Assembly: GCF_001293465.1 (NCBI RefSeq)
Contig: NZ_JSYZ01000007.1
Span: 169,220-233,219 of the forward strand
Reading direction: 5' to 3'
Length of the DNA: 64,000 nucleotides
Origin: Pseudomonas asplenii
GTDB taxonomy: Bacteria > Pseudomonadota > Gammaproteobacteria > Pseudomonadales > Pseudomonadaceae
Shown here: positions 25,794-38,068 of the stretch, one piece after another
How the letters are laid out: every line of letters begins with the position of its first letter
How positions within the stretch are numbered: position 1 is the stretch's first letter
The notes under the pieces: generated by a model
Databases searched by the model: none
Told to the model about the DNA's origin: nothing
Seen by the model: the letters and a program-made list of their open reading frames with translations, nothing else
Translations under genes and position numbers: made by a program

Positions 25794-27938
25794 ATGAGCA
25801 AGCCAAAGCACGACAAACCCACTCCCCAGGTCTCGCGTATCCGCGAGGGCCTGCCCTTCCCCCTCGGGGCCACCTGGGACGGCCTGGGCGTCAATTTCGC
25901 GCTGTTCTCCGCCCATGCCACCAAGGTCGAACTCTGCCTGTTCGACGCCAGCGGCGAGGTGGAACTGGAGCGCATCGAGCTGCCCGAGTACACCGACGAG
26001 ATCTACCACGGCTACCTGCCCGACGCCCATCCCGGACTGATCTACGGCTACCGGGTGCACGGCCCCTACGACCCGGGCAACGGCCACCGCTTCAACCCCA
26101 ACAAGCTGCTGATCGACCCCTACGCCAAGCAACTGGTCGGCGAACTGAAATGGTCCGAGGCGCTGTTCGGCTACACCATCGGCCATCCGGACGGCGACCT
26201 CAGCTTCGACGAACGCGACAGCGCGCCCTTCGTGCCCAAGAGCAAGGTCATCGACCCCGCCCACACCTGGGGCCGCGACCAGCGGGTCAACGTGCCCTGG
26301 GAGCGCACCATCATCTACGAGGCCCACGTGCGCGGCCTGACCAAGCGCCATCCCGCCGTTCCCGAGGCGATCCGTGGCACCTTCGCCGGGCTGATGGTCG
26401 ACGAAGTGCTGGAGCACATCCGCTCCATCGGCGTGTCCTCGGTGGAACTGCTGCCGATCCACGCCTTCGTCAATGACCAGCACCTGCTGCACAAGGGCAT
26501 GACCAACTACTGGGGCTACAACAGCATCGCCTTTTTCGCCCCCGACCCACGCTACCTCGCCAGCGGCAAGATCGCCGAGTTCAAGGAGGCCGTCGCGCAC
26601 CTGCACGCGGCCGGCCTGGAGGTGATCCTCGACGTGGTCTACAACCACACCGCCGAAGGCAACGAGCAGGGCCCGACGCTGTCCATGCGCGGCATCGACA
26701 ACGCCTCCTACTACCGGCTGATGCCCGACGACAAGCGCTACTACATCAACGACTCGGGCACCGGCAACACCCTCGACCTGAGCCACCCGTGCGTGTTGCA
26801 GATGGTCACCGACTCGCTGCGCTACTGGGCCACGGAGATGCACGTGGACGGTTTCCGCTTCGACCTGGCGACCATTCTCGGGCGCTACCACGACGGTTTC
26901 GACGAGCGCCACAGCTTCCTCGTCGCCTGTCGCCAGGACCCGGTGCTGCGCCAGGTCAAGCTGATCGCCGAGCCCTGGGACTGCGGCCCCGGCGGCTACC
27001 AGGTCGGTGGCTTTCCGCCGGGCTGGGTCGAATGGAACGATCGTTTCCGCGACACCGTGCGCGCCTTCTGGAAAGGCGACGACGGCCAGCTCGCCGACTT
27101 CGCCGCGCGCATGACCGCCTCGGGCGAGATGTTCAACCAGCGCGGCCGACGCCCCTACACCTCGGTCAACTTCATCACCGCCCACGACGGGTTCACCCTG
27201 CACGACCTGGTGTCGTACAACGACAAGCACAACGAGGCCAACGACGAGAACAACCAGGACGGCAGCAACAATAACCTGTCCTGGAACCATGGCGTCGAGG
27301 GCCCCACCGACGACCCGGCGATCAACGCGCTGCGCCTGCGCCAGATGCGCAACTTCTTCGCCACCCTGCTGCTGGCCCAGGGCACGCCGATGATCGTCGC
27401 CGGCGACGAATTCGCCCGCACCCAGCACGGCAACAACAACGCCTATTGCCAGGACAGCGAAATCGGCTGGGTCAACTGGAACCTGGACGACGACGGCCAC
27501 TCCCTGCTCGCCTTCGTCAAACGCCTGGCCAAGCTGCGTCTGGCCTACCCGATTCTGCGGCGCGGGTGTTTCCTGGTCGGCCGCTACAACGAGGAACTCG
27601 GGGTCAAGGACGTCACCTGGCTGTCACCCGATGGCAACGAAATGACCACCGAACAGTGGCACGACCGCCACGGCCGCTGCCTGGGTATCCTGCTCGACGG
27701 CCGCGCCCAGGTCTCCGGCCTGCGCCGCACCGGGGCCGACGCGACCCTGCTGATCGTGGTCAACGCCCACCATGACGGGGTCAACTTCCGCCTGCCGGCC
27801 GTGCCCCAGGGCCGCTACTGGACCTGCATGCTCGACACCAACGACGCGCAGATCCATGGCCGCGAGCAGTTCGACTTCGACCGCGAGTACACCGTGACCG
27901 GGCGTTCACTGGTGCTGTTCGAATTGCACCGGGAATAG
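25794..27938 (+). CDS. glgX: Glycogen debranching enzyme (isoamylase type)
   Basis: A 714-aa GH13 enzyme that hydrolyses alpha-1,6 branches of glycogen, giving linear chains for TreY/TreZ and MalQ. N-terminal CBM48 (GLPFPLGATWDGLGVNFALFS) precedes the barrel. Nucleophile Asp357 in HVDGFRFDLATILGR, acid/base Glu393 in KLIAEPWDCGPGGY, and the third Asp in FITAHDGFTLHDLVSYN are present. The Asn-rich loop ENNQDGSNNN is characteristic of GlgX. AGGAG lies nine bases before the ATG at 25794; the frame opens 31 codons upstream in the REP region. It is separated from treY by the DUF2934 gene and REPs, so it may have its own promoter. Confidence 0.95.
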   Translation: MSKPKHDKPTPQVSRIREGLPFPLGATWDGLGVNFALFSAHATKVELCLFDASGEVELERIELPEYTDEIYHGYLPDAHPGLIYGYRVHGPYDPGNGHRFNPNKLLIDPYAKQLVGELKWSEALFGYTIGHPDGDLSFDERDSAPFVPKSKVIDPAHTWGRDQRVNVPWERTIIYEAHVRGLTKRHPAVPEAIRGTFAGLMVDEVLEHIRSIGVSSVELLPIHAFVNDQHLLHKGMTNYWGYNSIAFFAPDPRYLASGKIAEFKEAVAHLHAAGLEVILDVVYNHTAEGNEQGPTLSMRGIDNASYYRLMPDDKRYYINDSGTGNTLDLSHPCVLQMVTDSLRYWATEMHVDGFRFDLATILGRYHDGFDERHSFLVACRQDPVLRQVKLIAEPWDCGPGGYQVGGFPPGWVEWNDRFRDTVRAFWKGDDGQLADFAARMTASGEMFNQRGRRPYTSVNFITAHDGFTLHDLVSYNDKHNEANDENNQDGSNNNLSWNHGVEGPTDDPAINALRLRQMRNFFATLLLAQGTPMIVAGDEFARTQHGNNNAYCQDSEIGWVNWNLDDDGHSLLAFVKRLAKLRLAYPILRRGCFLVGRYNEELGVKDVTWLSPDGNEMTTEQWHDRHGRCLGILLDGRAQVSGLRRTGADATLLIVVNAHHDGVNFRLPAVPQGRYWTCMLDTNDAQIHGREQFDFDREYTVTGRSLVLFELHRE

Positions 27939-27950
27939 GGGGCGGCGTCT

Positions 27951-27978
27951 CGAAGCGACAATAAAAAGTCGCATTTCG
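27951..27978 (+). terminator. Weak hairpin after glgX
   Basis: CGAAGCGAC (27951-27959) can pair with GTCGC-A-TTTCG (27968-27978) with one bulge and an A-rich loop. It lies 12 nt after the glgX stop. A transcript end here would separate glgX from the PIG-L-like gene. Confidence 0.35.
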
Positions 27979-28062
27979 GGCCACATGAGCGATACTTGAA
28001 TTCGGCGCTTCAGGATCGAGGCGCCCGCAGCCCCTCCACCAGGGGCTGCACGAACTTCCCGC

Positions 28063-28072
28063 ACAAGGATGT
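28063..28072 (+). promoter_or_regulatory. Near-perfect RsmA/RsmE (CsrA) site over the ribosome-binding site
   Basis: ACAAGGATGT matches the extended RsmA/E consensus (A/U)CANGGANG(U/A) at every position and, with its two preceding bases, 11 of 12 positions of the CsrA SELEX sequence RUACARGGAUGU. AAGGA is also the Shine-Dalgarno for the gene at 28080. A 9-bp hairpin, GCAGCCCCT (28027-28035) / AGGGGCTGC (28041-28049), stands just upstream. This is the layout of Gac/Rsm-repressed leaders. Confidence 0.6.
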
Positions 28073-28079
28073 GGAACCC

Positions 28080-28838
28080 ATGAAATATCAATCCGCTGCA
28101 CGACATCAGGCCGCGCCGCCGATCTGGAGTGCTTCCCGGCAACTGGCCAGGGTGCCGTGCCTGAACCTCAACCGCCTGGTCGAACCGGGCGGACGGGTCG
28201 TGGTCATCGCCCCCCATCCCGGTGATGAAATCCATGCCTGCGGCGGCGTGCTGCAGATGCTCTCGACCCTCGGGCATCCCCTGCAACTGATTTCCCTGAC
28301 CGATGGCTGCGCCATCTATCCCGGTTCCCAGCTCTGGTCGGAACAGCGCCTGAGCGTGGTCTGTCCCCAGGAAACCGCCGAGGCGCTGCGGCGCCTGGGG
28401 ATCGAGTTGCACTGCCTGAAGTGGATACGTGGCGGCTTTCGCCACGGCGCGCTGGAACAGCAGGAGGATGCGATCTGCCAGTATCTGCGGCGTTATCTGC
28501 GCCATGACGACGTGGTCTTCACCACCTGGCGCGAGGACGGCGACAGTGACCATGACGCGGTCGGTCGCGCCAGTGCCAGGGCCTGTGCCGCCACGGGCGC
28601 GCGGCTGGTCGAGGTGCCGGTCTGGACCTGGTTCCGCCCGCTGCGCGAGGAATACCTGCTGCCCTGGCACCGGGCCCGCAAGATACGCCTGAACACCTGG
28701 GGCGTGGCACGCAAGCAACATGCGCTGCACGCCTTTCACAGCCAGTTGCAGGGCGACCCGGAAAGCGGCATCCCGCCCGTCCTCAAGCCCAACCTGATCG
28801 AACAGGCCCGGCAGCCGTTCGAAATGGTGTTCATCTGA
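28080..28838 (+). CDS. PIG-L/LmbE-family protein with altered active-site motif
   Basis: A 252-aa protein of the zinc-dependent PIG-L deacetylase family, whose members remove acetyl groups from N-acetylglucosamine conjugates. The first motif, normally AHPDDE, here reads APHPGDE (codons around 28209-28229): the His and the second Asp that bind zinc are kept, but the first Asp, the general base in MshB, is Gly. The distal metal site SDHDAVGRA is kept, as is a C-terminal HAFHSQ block. A start at 28080 is set by AAGGA and by the family N-terminus. The gene lies between the two glycogen/trehalose operons and has its own RsmA/E-like site. Activity is uncertain; it may bind a sugar without hydrolysis, or use another base. 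Confidence 0.85.
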   Translation: MKYQSAARHQAAPPIWSASRQLARVPCLNLNRLVEPGGRVVVIAPHPGDEIHACGGVLQMLSTLGHPLQLISLTDGCAIYPGSQLWSEQRLSVVCPQETAEALRRLGIELHCLKWIRGGFRHGALEQQEDAICQYLRRYLRHDDVVFTTWREDGDSDHDAVGRASARACAATGARLVEVPVWTWFRPLREEYLLPWHRARKIRLNTWGVARKQHALHAFHSQLQGDPESGIPPVLKPNLIEQARQPFEMVFI

Positions 28839-28867
28839 GGCCGCCGAACCCCATCCTGTAGGCACGA

Positions 28868-28890
28868 GGAGCCGGGACAAGTCCGGCTCC
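28868..28890. terminator. REP-type hairpin between convergent genes
   Basis: GGAGCCGG (28868-28875) and CCGGCTCC (28883-28890) form an 8-bp stem (extendable past a bulge) between the PIG-L-like gene and glgB, which converge here. It probably ends transcription from both sides. Confidence 0.6.
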
Positions 28891-28906
28891 CGGCGTCATG
28901 TCGACA

Positions 28907-31131
28907 TCAGGACACCGGCTGCAGCATCAGTACCGCCAGCGGCGGCAGGTTCAGCACCAGCGAGGAGCCCTGCCCATGGCTGGCGATGTCCTCGGTGAAT
29001 GCCCCGCCGCCATTGCCATAGTTGGATCCGGCATAGATCGCCGCATCACTGTTGATCACCTCCTGCCACTGCCCGGCGAACGGCACGCCGATGCGGTAGC
29101 CCTCCCGCGGTACCGGCGTGAAGTTGGCGATCACCAGCAGCGGCCGACCTTCGCGACTCCAGCGCAACCAGGCATAGACGCTGTTGCTCGCGTCATCGCC
29201 AATCAGCCACTGGAAGCCCTGGGGCAGGTCGTCCTGCTCGTGCAGCGCCGGCTCCTGGCGATACAGCTGGTTCAGATCGCTCACCAGCTTCTGCACTCCC
29301 AGGTGCTCGGAGTACTGCAGCAGGTACCAGTCCAGTTGCCGGTCATGGTTCCACTCACGCCACTGGCCGAACTCGCAGCCCATGAACAGCAGTTTCTTGC
29401 CCGGGTGCGCCCACATGAAACTCAGGTAGGCCCGCAGGTTGGCGAACTTCTGCCACCGATCACCGGGCATCTTGTCGATCAGCGAATGCTTGCCATGCAC
29501 CACCTCGTCATGGGAGATCGGCAGGATGAAGCGCTCGGACCAGGCATAGACCAGGCCGAAACTCAGTTCATTGTGGTGATGGGCGCGGTACACCGGGTCC
29601 TGCTGGATGTAATGCAGCGAGTCGTGCATCCAGCCCATGTTCCACTTGTAGGCAAAGCCCAGGCCGCCCTGCTGGGTGCCTTGGCTGACCCCCGGCCAGG
29701 CCGTCGACTCCTCGGCGATCACCAGCGCCCCCGGCGCCTCGAGGGCCACCACGTCGTTGAGATGGCGCAGGAAATCGATGGCCTCGAGGTTTTCCCGACC
29801 GCCGTGGCGGTTGGGCACCCACTCGCCGGCCTTGCGCGAATAGTCGCGGTAGAGCATCGACGCCACCGCATCGACCCGCAGCCCGTCGACGTGGAAGTGC
29901 TTGAGCCAGTGCAGCGCCGAAGCCAGCATGAAGCCATGCACTTCGGTGCGCCCGAGGTTGTAGATCAGCGTGTCCCAGTCCTGGTGGAAACCCTCCAGCG
30001 GGTTGCCGTACTCATACAGGGCGGTGCCATCGAACTGCGCCAGGCCATGGGCATCCGTGGGGAAATGCGCCGGCACCCAGTCGAGAATCACGCCGATACC
30101 GGCCTGGTGGCAGGCGTTGACGAACGCGCCGAACTCCTCCGGCGTGCCGTAGCGGGCACTCGGGGCGAACTGCGACAGCGGCTGGTAACCCCAGGAGCCG
30201 CCGAAGGGATGCTCCATGATCGGCATCAGCTCGATATGGGTGAAGCCCAACTGCTGCACATAGGGAATCAGCCGCTCGGCCAGCTCGGCCCAACCGTAGC
30301 GGCGGGAAACCTCGCCAACCTCGTCGGTCTCGCACTGCCAGGAGCCGGCATGCAGTTCGTAGATCGACAGCGCGGCGCTGGTGCGTTGCCGCTCGCCCCG
30401 GGACTGCATCCACTCATGGTCCTGCCAGTCGATCCGCAACGGCGCCGCCACCCGCGAGGCGGTGTCCGGCGGCAGCTGGGTGGCCAGGGCCACGGGATCG
30501 GACTTGAGCGGCAGGATCGAATGCGGCCCGAGGATCTCGTACTTGTACGACTCGCCGGGCTGCAGCCGCGGGATGAAGATCTCCCAGACCCCGCTGGGGT
30601 GACGCAGGCGCATCGGGTGGCGGCGGCCATCCCAGCTGTTGAAGTCGCCGACCACCGACACCCGTCGGGCATTCGGCGCCCACACGGCAAAGCGCACACC
30701 GTCGATGCCGTCGACCTGGGTCAGTTGCGCCCCCAGGCACGTGCTCAAGTCACGGTGGTTGCCCTCGGCGAACAGGTACAGGTCCATTTCGCCCAGCAAC
30801 GGGCCGAAGCTGTAGGGGTCTTCGCCCACCTGTTCGCCGCCGGCCCACTGGATACGCAACAGATAGGGCCGGGGCGGCTCGAACCGGCCGGCATACAGCC
30901 CCGGCACTTCGGTTTCACCGAGGGCGCCGAGCACCTGGCCGTCCTCCCGGGCCAGCACCTCGACACTCAGCGCACCGGGCAGGAACGCACGGATGATCTG
31001 CCCGCCCGCCCCGTCGTCATGGGGCCCGAGAACGGCGAACGGGTCCTGGTGTTCGGCCCGCACCAGCGCCTCGATATCACGGGCCGCCGGCAACAGGCCG
31101 ACCCTGGCTTTACCTTGTTCCTTGCTTGAAC

Positions 31132-31135
<4 letters not shown>
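28907..31135 (-). CDS. glgB: 1,4-alpha-glucan branching enzyme
   Basis: A 742-aa GH13 enzyme that introduces alpha-1,6 branches into glucan. Two N-terminal carbohydrate-binding domains ([11 protein letters not shown] and [20 protein letters not shown]) precede the barrel. Nucleophile Asp422 is in [14 protein letters not shown], acid/base Glu475 in [14 protein letters not shown], and the third Asp in [12 protein letters not shown]. Length is that of the long (E. coli-like) GlgB class. It overlaps the end of treS by ATGA and is the last gene of glgE-treS-glgB. Its branched product is the storage polymer of the GlgE route. Confidence 0.96.
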
Positions 31136-34470
<3,335 letters not shown>

Positions 34471-34499
34471 GGCGAACTCCTTTGGTTAGCGCCTGCTCA

Positions 34500-36497
34500 T
34501 CAGAGCGGCTGGATGCGCCAGATCCCGAACGGCTGGTGCCAGGGCTCGATACGCATCCACTGGGTCTTGCCGTACCAGGTCCAGGTATGGCCATTCATCA
34601 GGTCTTCGCCGCGGGTCTGGGCGTCGTCGGGCAGGCCGAACTCCCACAGCGGCAGCTCGAAATGCGCCTCCTGGGCGTTGTGCGGGTCGAGGCTGACCGC
34701 CACCAGGATGAAGCTGCTACGGTCCGCGGTGCGCTTGCCGAAATACAGGATGTTGTCGTTCCAGGCGTTGTAGACCTGTAACCCCAGGTGCGTCTGCAAC
34801 GCCGGATGCTGGCGGCGGATGCGGTTGAGCTGGGCGATCTCGGCGATGATGTTGCCCGGCGCGCTGTAGTCCCGCGGACGGATCTGGTACTTCTCCGAGT
34901 CGAGGTATTCCTCCTTGCCCGGCAACGGCGCCGACTCGCAGATCTCGAACCCCGAGTACATGCCCCACAGGCCCGAGCCCATGGTCGCCAGCGCGGCCCG
35001 GATGAGGAACCCGGCCCGCCCCGACTCATGCAGGAAGGTGGGGTTGATGTCCGGCGTATTGACGAAGAAGTTCGGCCGGTAGCACTCGCGCCATGGCGAC
35101 TGATTCAGCTCGGTGAAATAGCTGGCCAGCTCGGCCTTGGTATTGCGCCAGGTGAAATAGGTGTAGCTCTGGGAATAACCGATCTTGCCCAGGCGCGCCA
35201 TCATCGCCGGTGCGGTGAACGCCTCGGCGAGAAAGATCACCTCGGGGTAACGGCCACGAACGTCGGCGATCAGCCATTGCCAGAACGGCAGCGGCTTGGT
35301 GTGCGGGTTGTCGACGCGAAAGATCTTCACGCCCTCCTCGACCCAGCCGACCACGATGTCACGCAGCTCGATCCACAGACTGGGCACGGCGTCGGCGGCA
35401 TAGAAGTCGACGTTGACGATGTCTTGGTATTTCTTCGGCGGGTTCTCGGCGTACTTGATCGTGCCGTCCGGGCGCCAGTTGAACCAGCCGGGGTGCTGCT
35501 GCAGCCAGGGGTGGTCCTGGGAACACTGGATGGCGAAGTCCAGGGCAATCTCCAGGCCGTGCTCGGCGGCGGCGGCCACCAGCCGGCGAAAGTCCTCGCG
35601 AGTGCCCAGTTGCGGATGGATCGCCTCGTGCCCGCCCTCTTCGCTGCCGATGGCGTAGGGACTGCCGGGGTCGTCGGGGCCGGCGGTGAGCGAGTTGTTC
35701 GGTCCCTTGCGATGACGACGGCCGATCGGATGGATCGGCGGGAAGTACAGCACATCGAAGCCCATGTCGCGGATCGCCGGCAGGCGGGCATGCACATCAT
35801 TGAAGGTGCCATGGCGCGCGGCATCGTCGGTGACCGAACGCGGAAACAGCTCGTACCAACTGGCGAATTGCGCCCGTTGGCGCTCCACATCCAGGGCGAA
35901 GTCCTGGCTGAGGCTGAGATAGGCCTGGTGGTCGGCCTGGCGCATCAGCACGGCGGTGGCCGGCTTGAGGAAACATTCCACCTGCCCCTCGTTCGAACGC
36001 TGCGACAGCTCGTCGTACAGCGCCGCCAGGCGTTCGGCCAGCTCGCCCTGGCTGCGCTCGCTGGCCTGGCGCACGTGCTCGCGGCCCTCCTGCAATTCCA
36101 GGTCGATGGGCACCGCGGCGACGAATTTCTTTTCCAGTTCATAGCAGTAACTGCCGAACTGATCGATCCAGGCCTCGATCCGGTACACGTAACGGCCCTG
36201 GCCGCCGACGCGCAGCCGGCCCCGCCAATGGTTGTTGCCCTGGTCGGTCATCGCCGCGCGCTGCCAATCCTCGGCCTCGAGCGGCTTCCAGGCCAGCAGC
36301 ACCGCCAGCTTGTCATGGCCGTCGACGAACACCCGGGCCGTCACGGTCACCTCCTGCCCGACCACGGCCTTGACCGCGAACTGGCCGCCGTCGATGGCCG
36401 GCATCACATTCTCGATGGCGATGCGCGGCAGCAATAGCGCCTGGGACAACGGCAGGACTTCGGCGACCTGCTCATCCAGCGGTTTATCAGTTGTCAT
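34500..36497 (-). CDS. glgE: Alpha-1,4-glucan:maltose-1-phosphate maltosyltransferase
   Basis: A 665-aa GH13_3 enzyme that adds maltosyl units from maltose-1-phosphate to alpha-glucan. Nucleophile Asp396 lies in FRVDNPHTKPLPFW and acid/base Glu425 in IFLAEAFTAP; these positions nearly equal those of the well-studied Streptomyces enzyme (394 and 423). The family block NTPDINP follows. The start at 36497 is chosen for an AGGGAG site ten bases upstream and for length; the frame opens 16 codons earlier. It is the first gene of glgE-treS/maltokinase-glgB. On the minus strand GAACTT (36577-36572) occurs upstream, an AlgU-type -35 match without a convincing -10. Confidence 0.96.
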   Translation of the reverse strand: MTTDKPLDEQVAEVLPLSQALLLPRIAIENVMPAIDGGQFAVKAVVGQEVTVTARVFVDGHDKLAVLLAWKPLEAEDWQRAAMTDQGNNHWRGRLRVGGQGRYVYRIEAWIDQFGSYCYELEKKFVAAVPIDLELQEGREHVRQASERSQGELAERLAALYDELSQRSNEGQVECFLKPATAVLMRQADHQAYLSLSQDFALDVERQRAQFASWYELFPRSVTDDAARHGTFNDVHARLPAIRDMGFDVLYFPPIHPIGRRHRKGPNNSLTAGPDDPGSPYAIGSEEGGHEAIHPQLGTREDFRRLVAAAAEHGLEIALDFAIQCSQDHPWLQQHPGWFNWRPDGTIKYAENPPKKYQDIVNVDFYAADAVPSLWIELRDIVVGWVEEGVKIFRVDNPHTKPLPFWQWLIADVRGRYPEVIFLAEAFTAPAMMARLGKIGYSQSYTYFTWRNTKAELASYFTELNQSPWRECYRPNFFVNTPDINPTFLHESGRAGFLIRAALATMGSGLWGMYSGFEICESAPLPGKEEYLDSEKYQIRPRDYSAPGNIIAEIAQLNRIRRQHPALQTHLGLQVYNAWNDNILYFGKRTADRSSFILVAVSLDPHNAQEAHFELPLWEFGLPDDAQTRGEDLMNGHTWTWYGKTQWMRIEPWHQPFGIWRIQPL

Positions 36498-36704
36498 CGA
36501 GCATCGCTCCCTACGTCCTGTGGACGCTCTACCTTGCGTGATCATCCGGCTTCGTCCTGTAAAGGCCGCTCAAGTTCGGAGCCGGTCGGTCGCGCAAAAG
36601 TTCAGACGGATTTGGCGAACGGGCCGCTCGTCCAGAAAATGCAGTCGATTGCGTTGCAACGGGGTCAACCGCAGCACCTGATGGCCATGCACCCAGGAGT
36701 GCCC

Positions 36705-36872
36705 ATGAACATTCCGATTCCGGCGGAAACCCCCGATCCCAATATCGACCAGCCGACCCTGCCCCCCACCGAACCGCAACCGGTTCCCGAGCAGGAACCC
36801 CCGGAGAGCACACCGCCGCCCAAGATCGATCCACCGACGACCATGCCGCCGGTGATCGCGGAACAAGCATAG
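36705..36872 (+). CDS. Small proline-rich protein, 55 aa
   Basis: A 55-aa peptide (MNIPIPAETPDPNIDQP...) that is almost one-third proline with many Glu, Gln and Thr, and no hydrophobic segment; it should be disordered. I do not recognise a function. AGGAG is seven bases before the ATG at 36705, which favours this start over the longer frame beginning at 36534. It diverges from glgE, with 207 nt between them. Such Pro/Glu-rich peptides are often stress-induced or envelope-associated, but nothing in the sequence decides this. Confidence 0.65.
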   Translation: MNIPIPAETPDPNIDQPTLPPTEPQPVPEQEPPESTPPPKIDPPTTMPPVIAEQA

Positions 36873-36913
36873 TCAAGCCTGAACACGGACACGTCCCTGA
36901 CGGACACGCTCCC

Positions 36914-36937
36914 GTAGGAGCCGGGCTTGCCCGCGAA
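36914..36937. repeat. REP element
   Basis: GTAGGAGCCGGGCTTGCCCGCGAA is a single copy of the repeat found as an inverted pair at 41078-41168. It lies between the proline-rich ORF and the MgtC-like gene, which converge. Confidence 0.75.
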
Positions 36938-36976
36938 AGCGGTAGTGTCGGCGCCACAATGCCTGGGTGAATGGGA

Positions 36977-37477
36977 TCAGCGACGATCCTTTTCCAGCAG
37001 CCGGACGATTCCCGGCATCAGGCTGAACACCGCCAGCGCCAGCAGCGTGCTGAGCACCGCCGTGGCCTCGCGCCCCAGGCCCACCGCCACGCCGATGGCG
37101 GCGGTCATCCACAGCCCGGCGGCGGTGGTCAGGCCCTTGACGTGTTGCCCCGCCTCGTCGGCATGCCCCTTGAGGATCGTACCGGCGCAGAGGAAACCGA
37201 TGCCGGCGATCACCCCCTGGACCACCCGGCTCATGGCATCGGCCTGGGCACCGGACACCTGCGGCACCAGGACGAACAGCGCCGCACCGAGGGCCACCAG
37301 CATGTGCGTGCGCACACCCGCGGCCTTGCCCTTCTGTTCGCGCTCGAAACCGAGCAGGCCGCCCAGCAGCGCGGCGATCAGCAGGCGCAGGGTGATGCGC
37401 GTGACCTCGCGGATATCGCCGATATCGGCGAATTCGGCTTGCAGCGTTACCCATACGGTGTGCAACACGGCGTCCAT
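36977..37477 (-). CDS. MgtC/SapB family membrane protein
   Basis: A 166-aa inner-membrane protein with about four or five helices. It shows the family start (TRITLRLLIAALLGGLLGFERE), then VRTHMLVALGAALFVLV, the signature GVIAGIGFLCAGTILK and GLTTAAGLWMTAAIGVAVGLG. MgtC-like proteins are tied to magnesium limitation, acid stress and intramacrophage growth through F-type ATPase inhibition; this protein is the short form lacking the C-terminal ACT-like domain, so its role may differ. The start at 37477 has GAGAGG upstream. It is divergent from the DUF3203 gene and convergent with the proline-rich ORF. Confidence 0.9.
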   Translation of the reverse strand: MDAVLHTVWVTLQAEFADIGDIREVTRITLRLLIAALLGGLLGFEREQKGKAAGVRTHMLVALGAALFVLVPQVSGAQADAMSRVVQGVIAGIGFLCAGTILKGHADEAGQHVKGLTTAAGLWMTAAIGVAVGLGREATAVLSTLLALAVFSLMPGIVRLLEKDRR

Positions 37478-37525
37478 GTCCCCAACCTCTCTGAGCTCGA
37501 CAGACGGTGGACAGCGGATCGCGGG

Positions 37526-37542
37526 CAACGGTTCGACCGTTG
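37526..37542. promoter_or_regulatory. Palindrome between divergent mgtC-like and DUF3203 genes
   Basis: CAACGGT-TCG-ACCGTTG is a perfect 7-bp dyad in the 144-nt divergent region, flanked by further AGCGG / CCGCT symmetry. It could be an operator for either gene; no known regulator consensus is recognised. Confidence 0.35.
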
Positions 37543-37621
37543 ACCGCTAATCGGCTGCGGCGAACGAAGCCCCCTGCCCGCACCCTAAATCCTGTCAGCC
37601 CGGAGAAATGAGGAGAACACC

Positions 37622-37861
37622 ATGCCCGTGCAAATCGATCGCGCCAGCCAGACCTGCACCCTGCAGGAAAACGACACCCGGATCAGCGGCTTGGCCAGGG
37701 ATGTGAAAATCACCACCGACGACGCCAGGAGCATGTCCCGCGCCGAACTCGATGGCCGGCAGATCTGGATCACCGAGGCCGAAGCCGACGCCCTGACCGT
37801 CGCCGGCGCCTTCGACGGCCGTCACCATGTGAAGGCGACGTCGAGTGATTCGGTGATTTGA
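37622..37861 (+). CDS. DUF3203 family protein
   Basis: A 79-aa soluble protein that I place in DUF3203, a small family that I know only from Pseudomonas. It has a short beta-rich body (MPVQIDRASQTCTL ... ISGLARDVKITTDDARSMSRAELDG ... ITEAEADALTVAGAFDGR) and a Ser/Val C-terminus. No catalytic residue pattern is visible. TGAGGAG lies seven bases before the ATG. The gene is bounded by the palindrome upstream and a hairpin downstream, so it is probably monocistronic. Confidence 0.75.
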   Translation: MPVQIDRASQTCTLQENDTRISGLARDVKITTDDARSMSRAELDGRQIWITEAEADALTVAGAFDGRHHVKATSSDSVI

Positions 37862-37874
37862 TTGACCCGTGTCA

Positions 37875-37912
37875 GCCTGCCCGCCCGGCACCTGTGCCAG
37901 GCGCCGGCAGGC
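37875..37912 (+). terminator. Nested hairpin after the DUF3203 gene
   Basis: GCCTGCC (37875-37881) pairs with GGCAGGC (37906-37912), enclosing a second stem GGCA (37887-37890) / TGCC (37895-37898). It starts 14 nt after the stop codon; a T run is absent. Confidence 0.45.
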
Positions 37913-38068
37913 GCGCGCCGGCGTGGCCTGCACCGGGGATGACAAGTTGTCGCAGGGGTTTTTCCGGCGCCATCTGATCCGCTTTTTATTCAGATACCTG
38001 AGTCTGTTATGCAAACAGTTCGCTCGGCATAGTGTCCTGGCCTGATGGAGGCTGACGAGCGACAGATC

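Noticed and set aside
36572..36577. AlgU promoter for glgE
   Set aside because: GAACTT is an exact -35 match, but no acceptable -10 lies 15-18 nt downstream, so only a mention in the gene entry is justified.
37972..37995. ATCTGA-N12-TCAGAT dyad upstream of ccoG as an FNR/Anr box
   Set aside because: It does not fit TTGAT-N4-ATCAA and the spacing is wrong, so I do not call an oxygen-regulator site.
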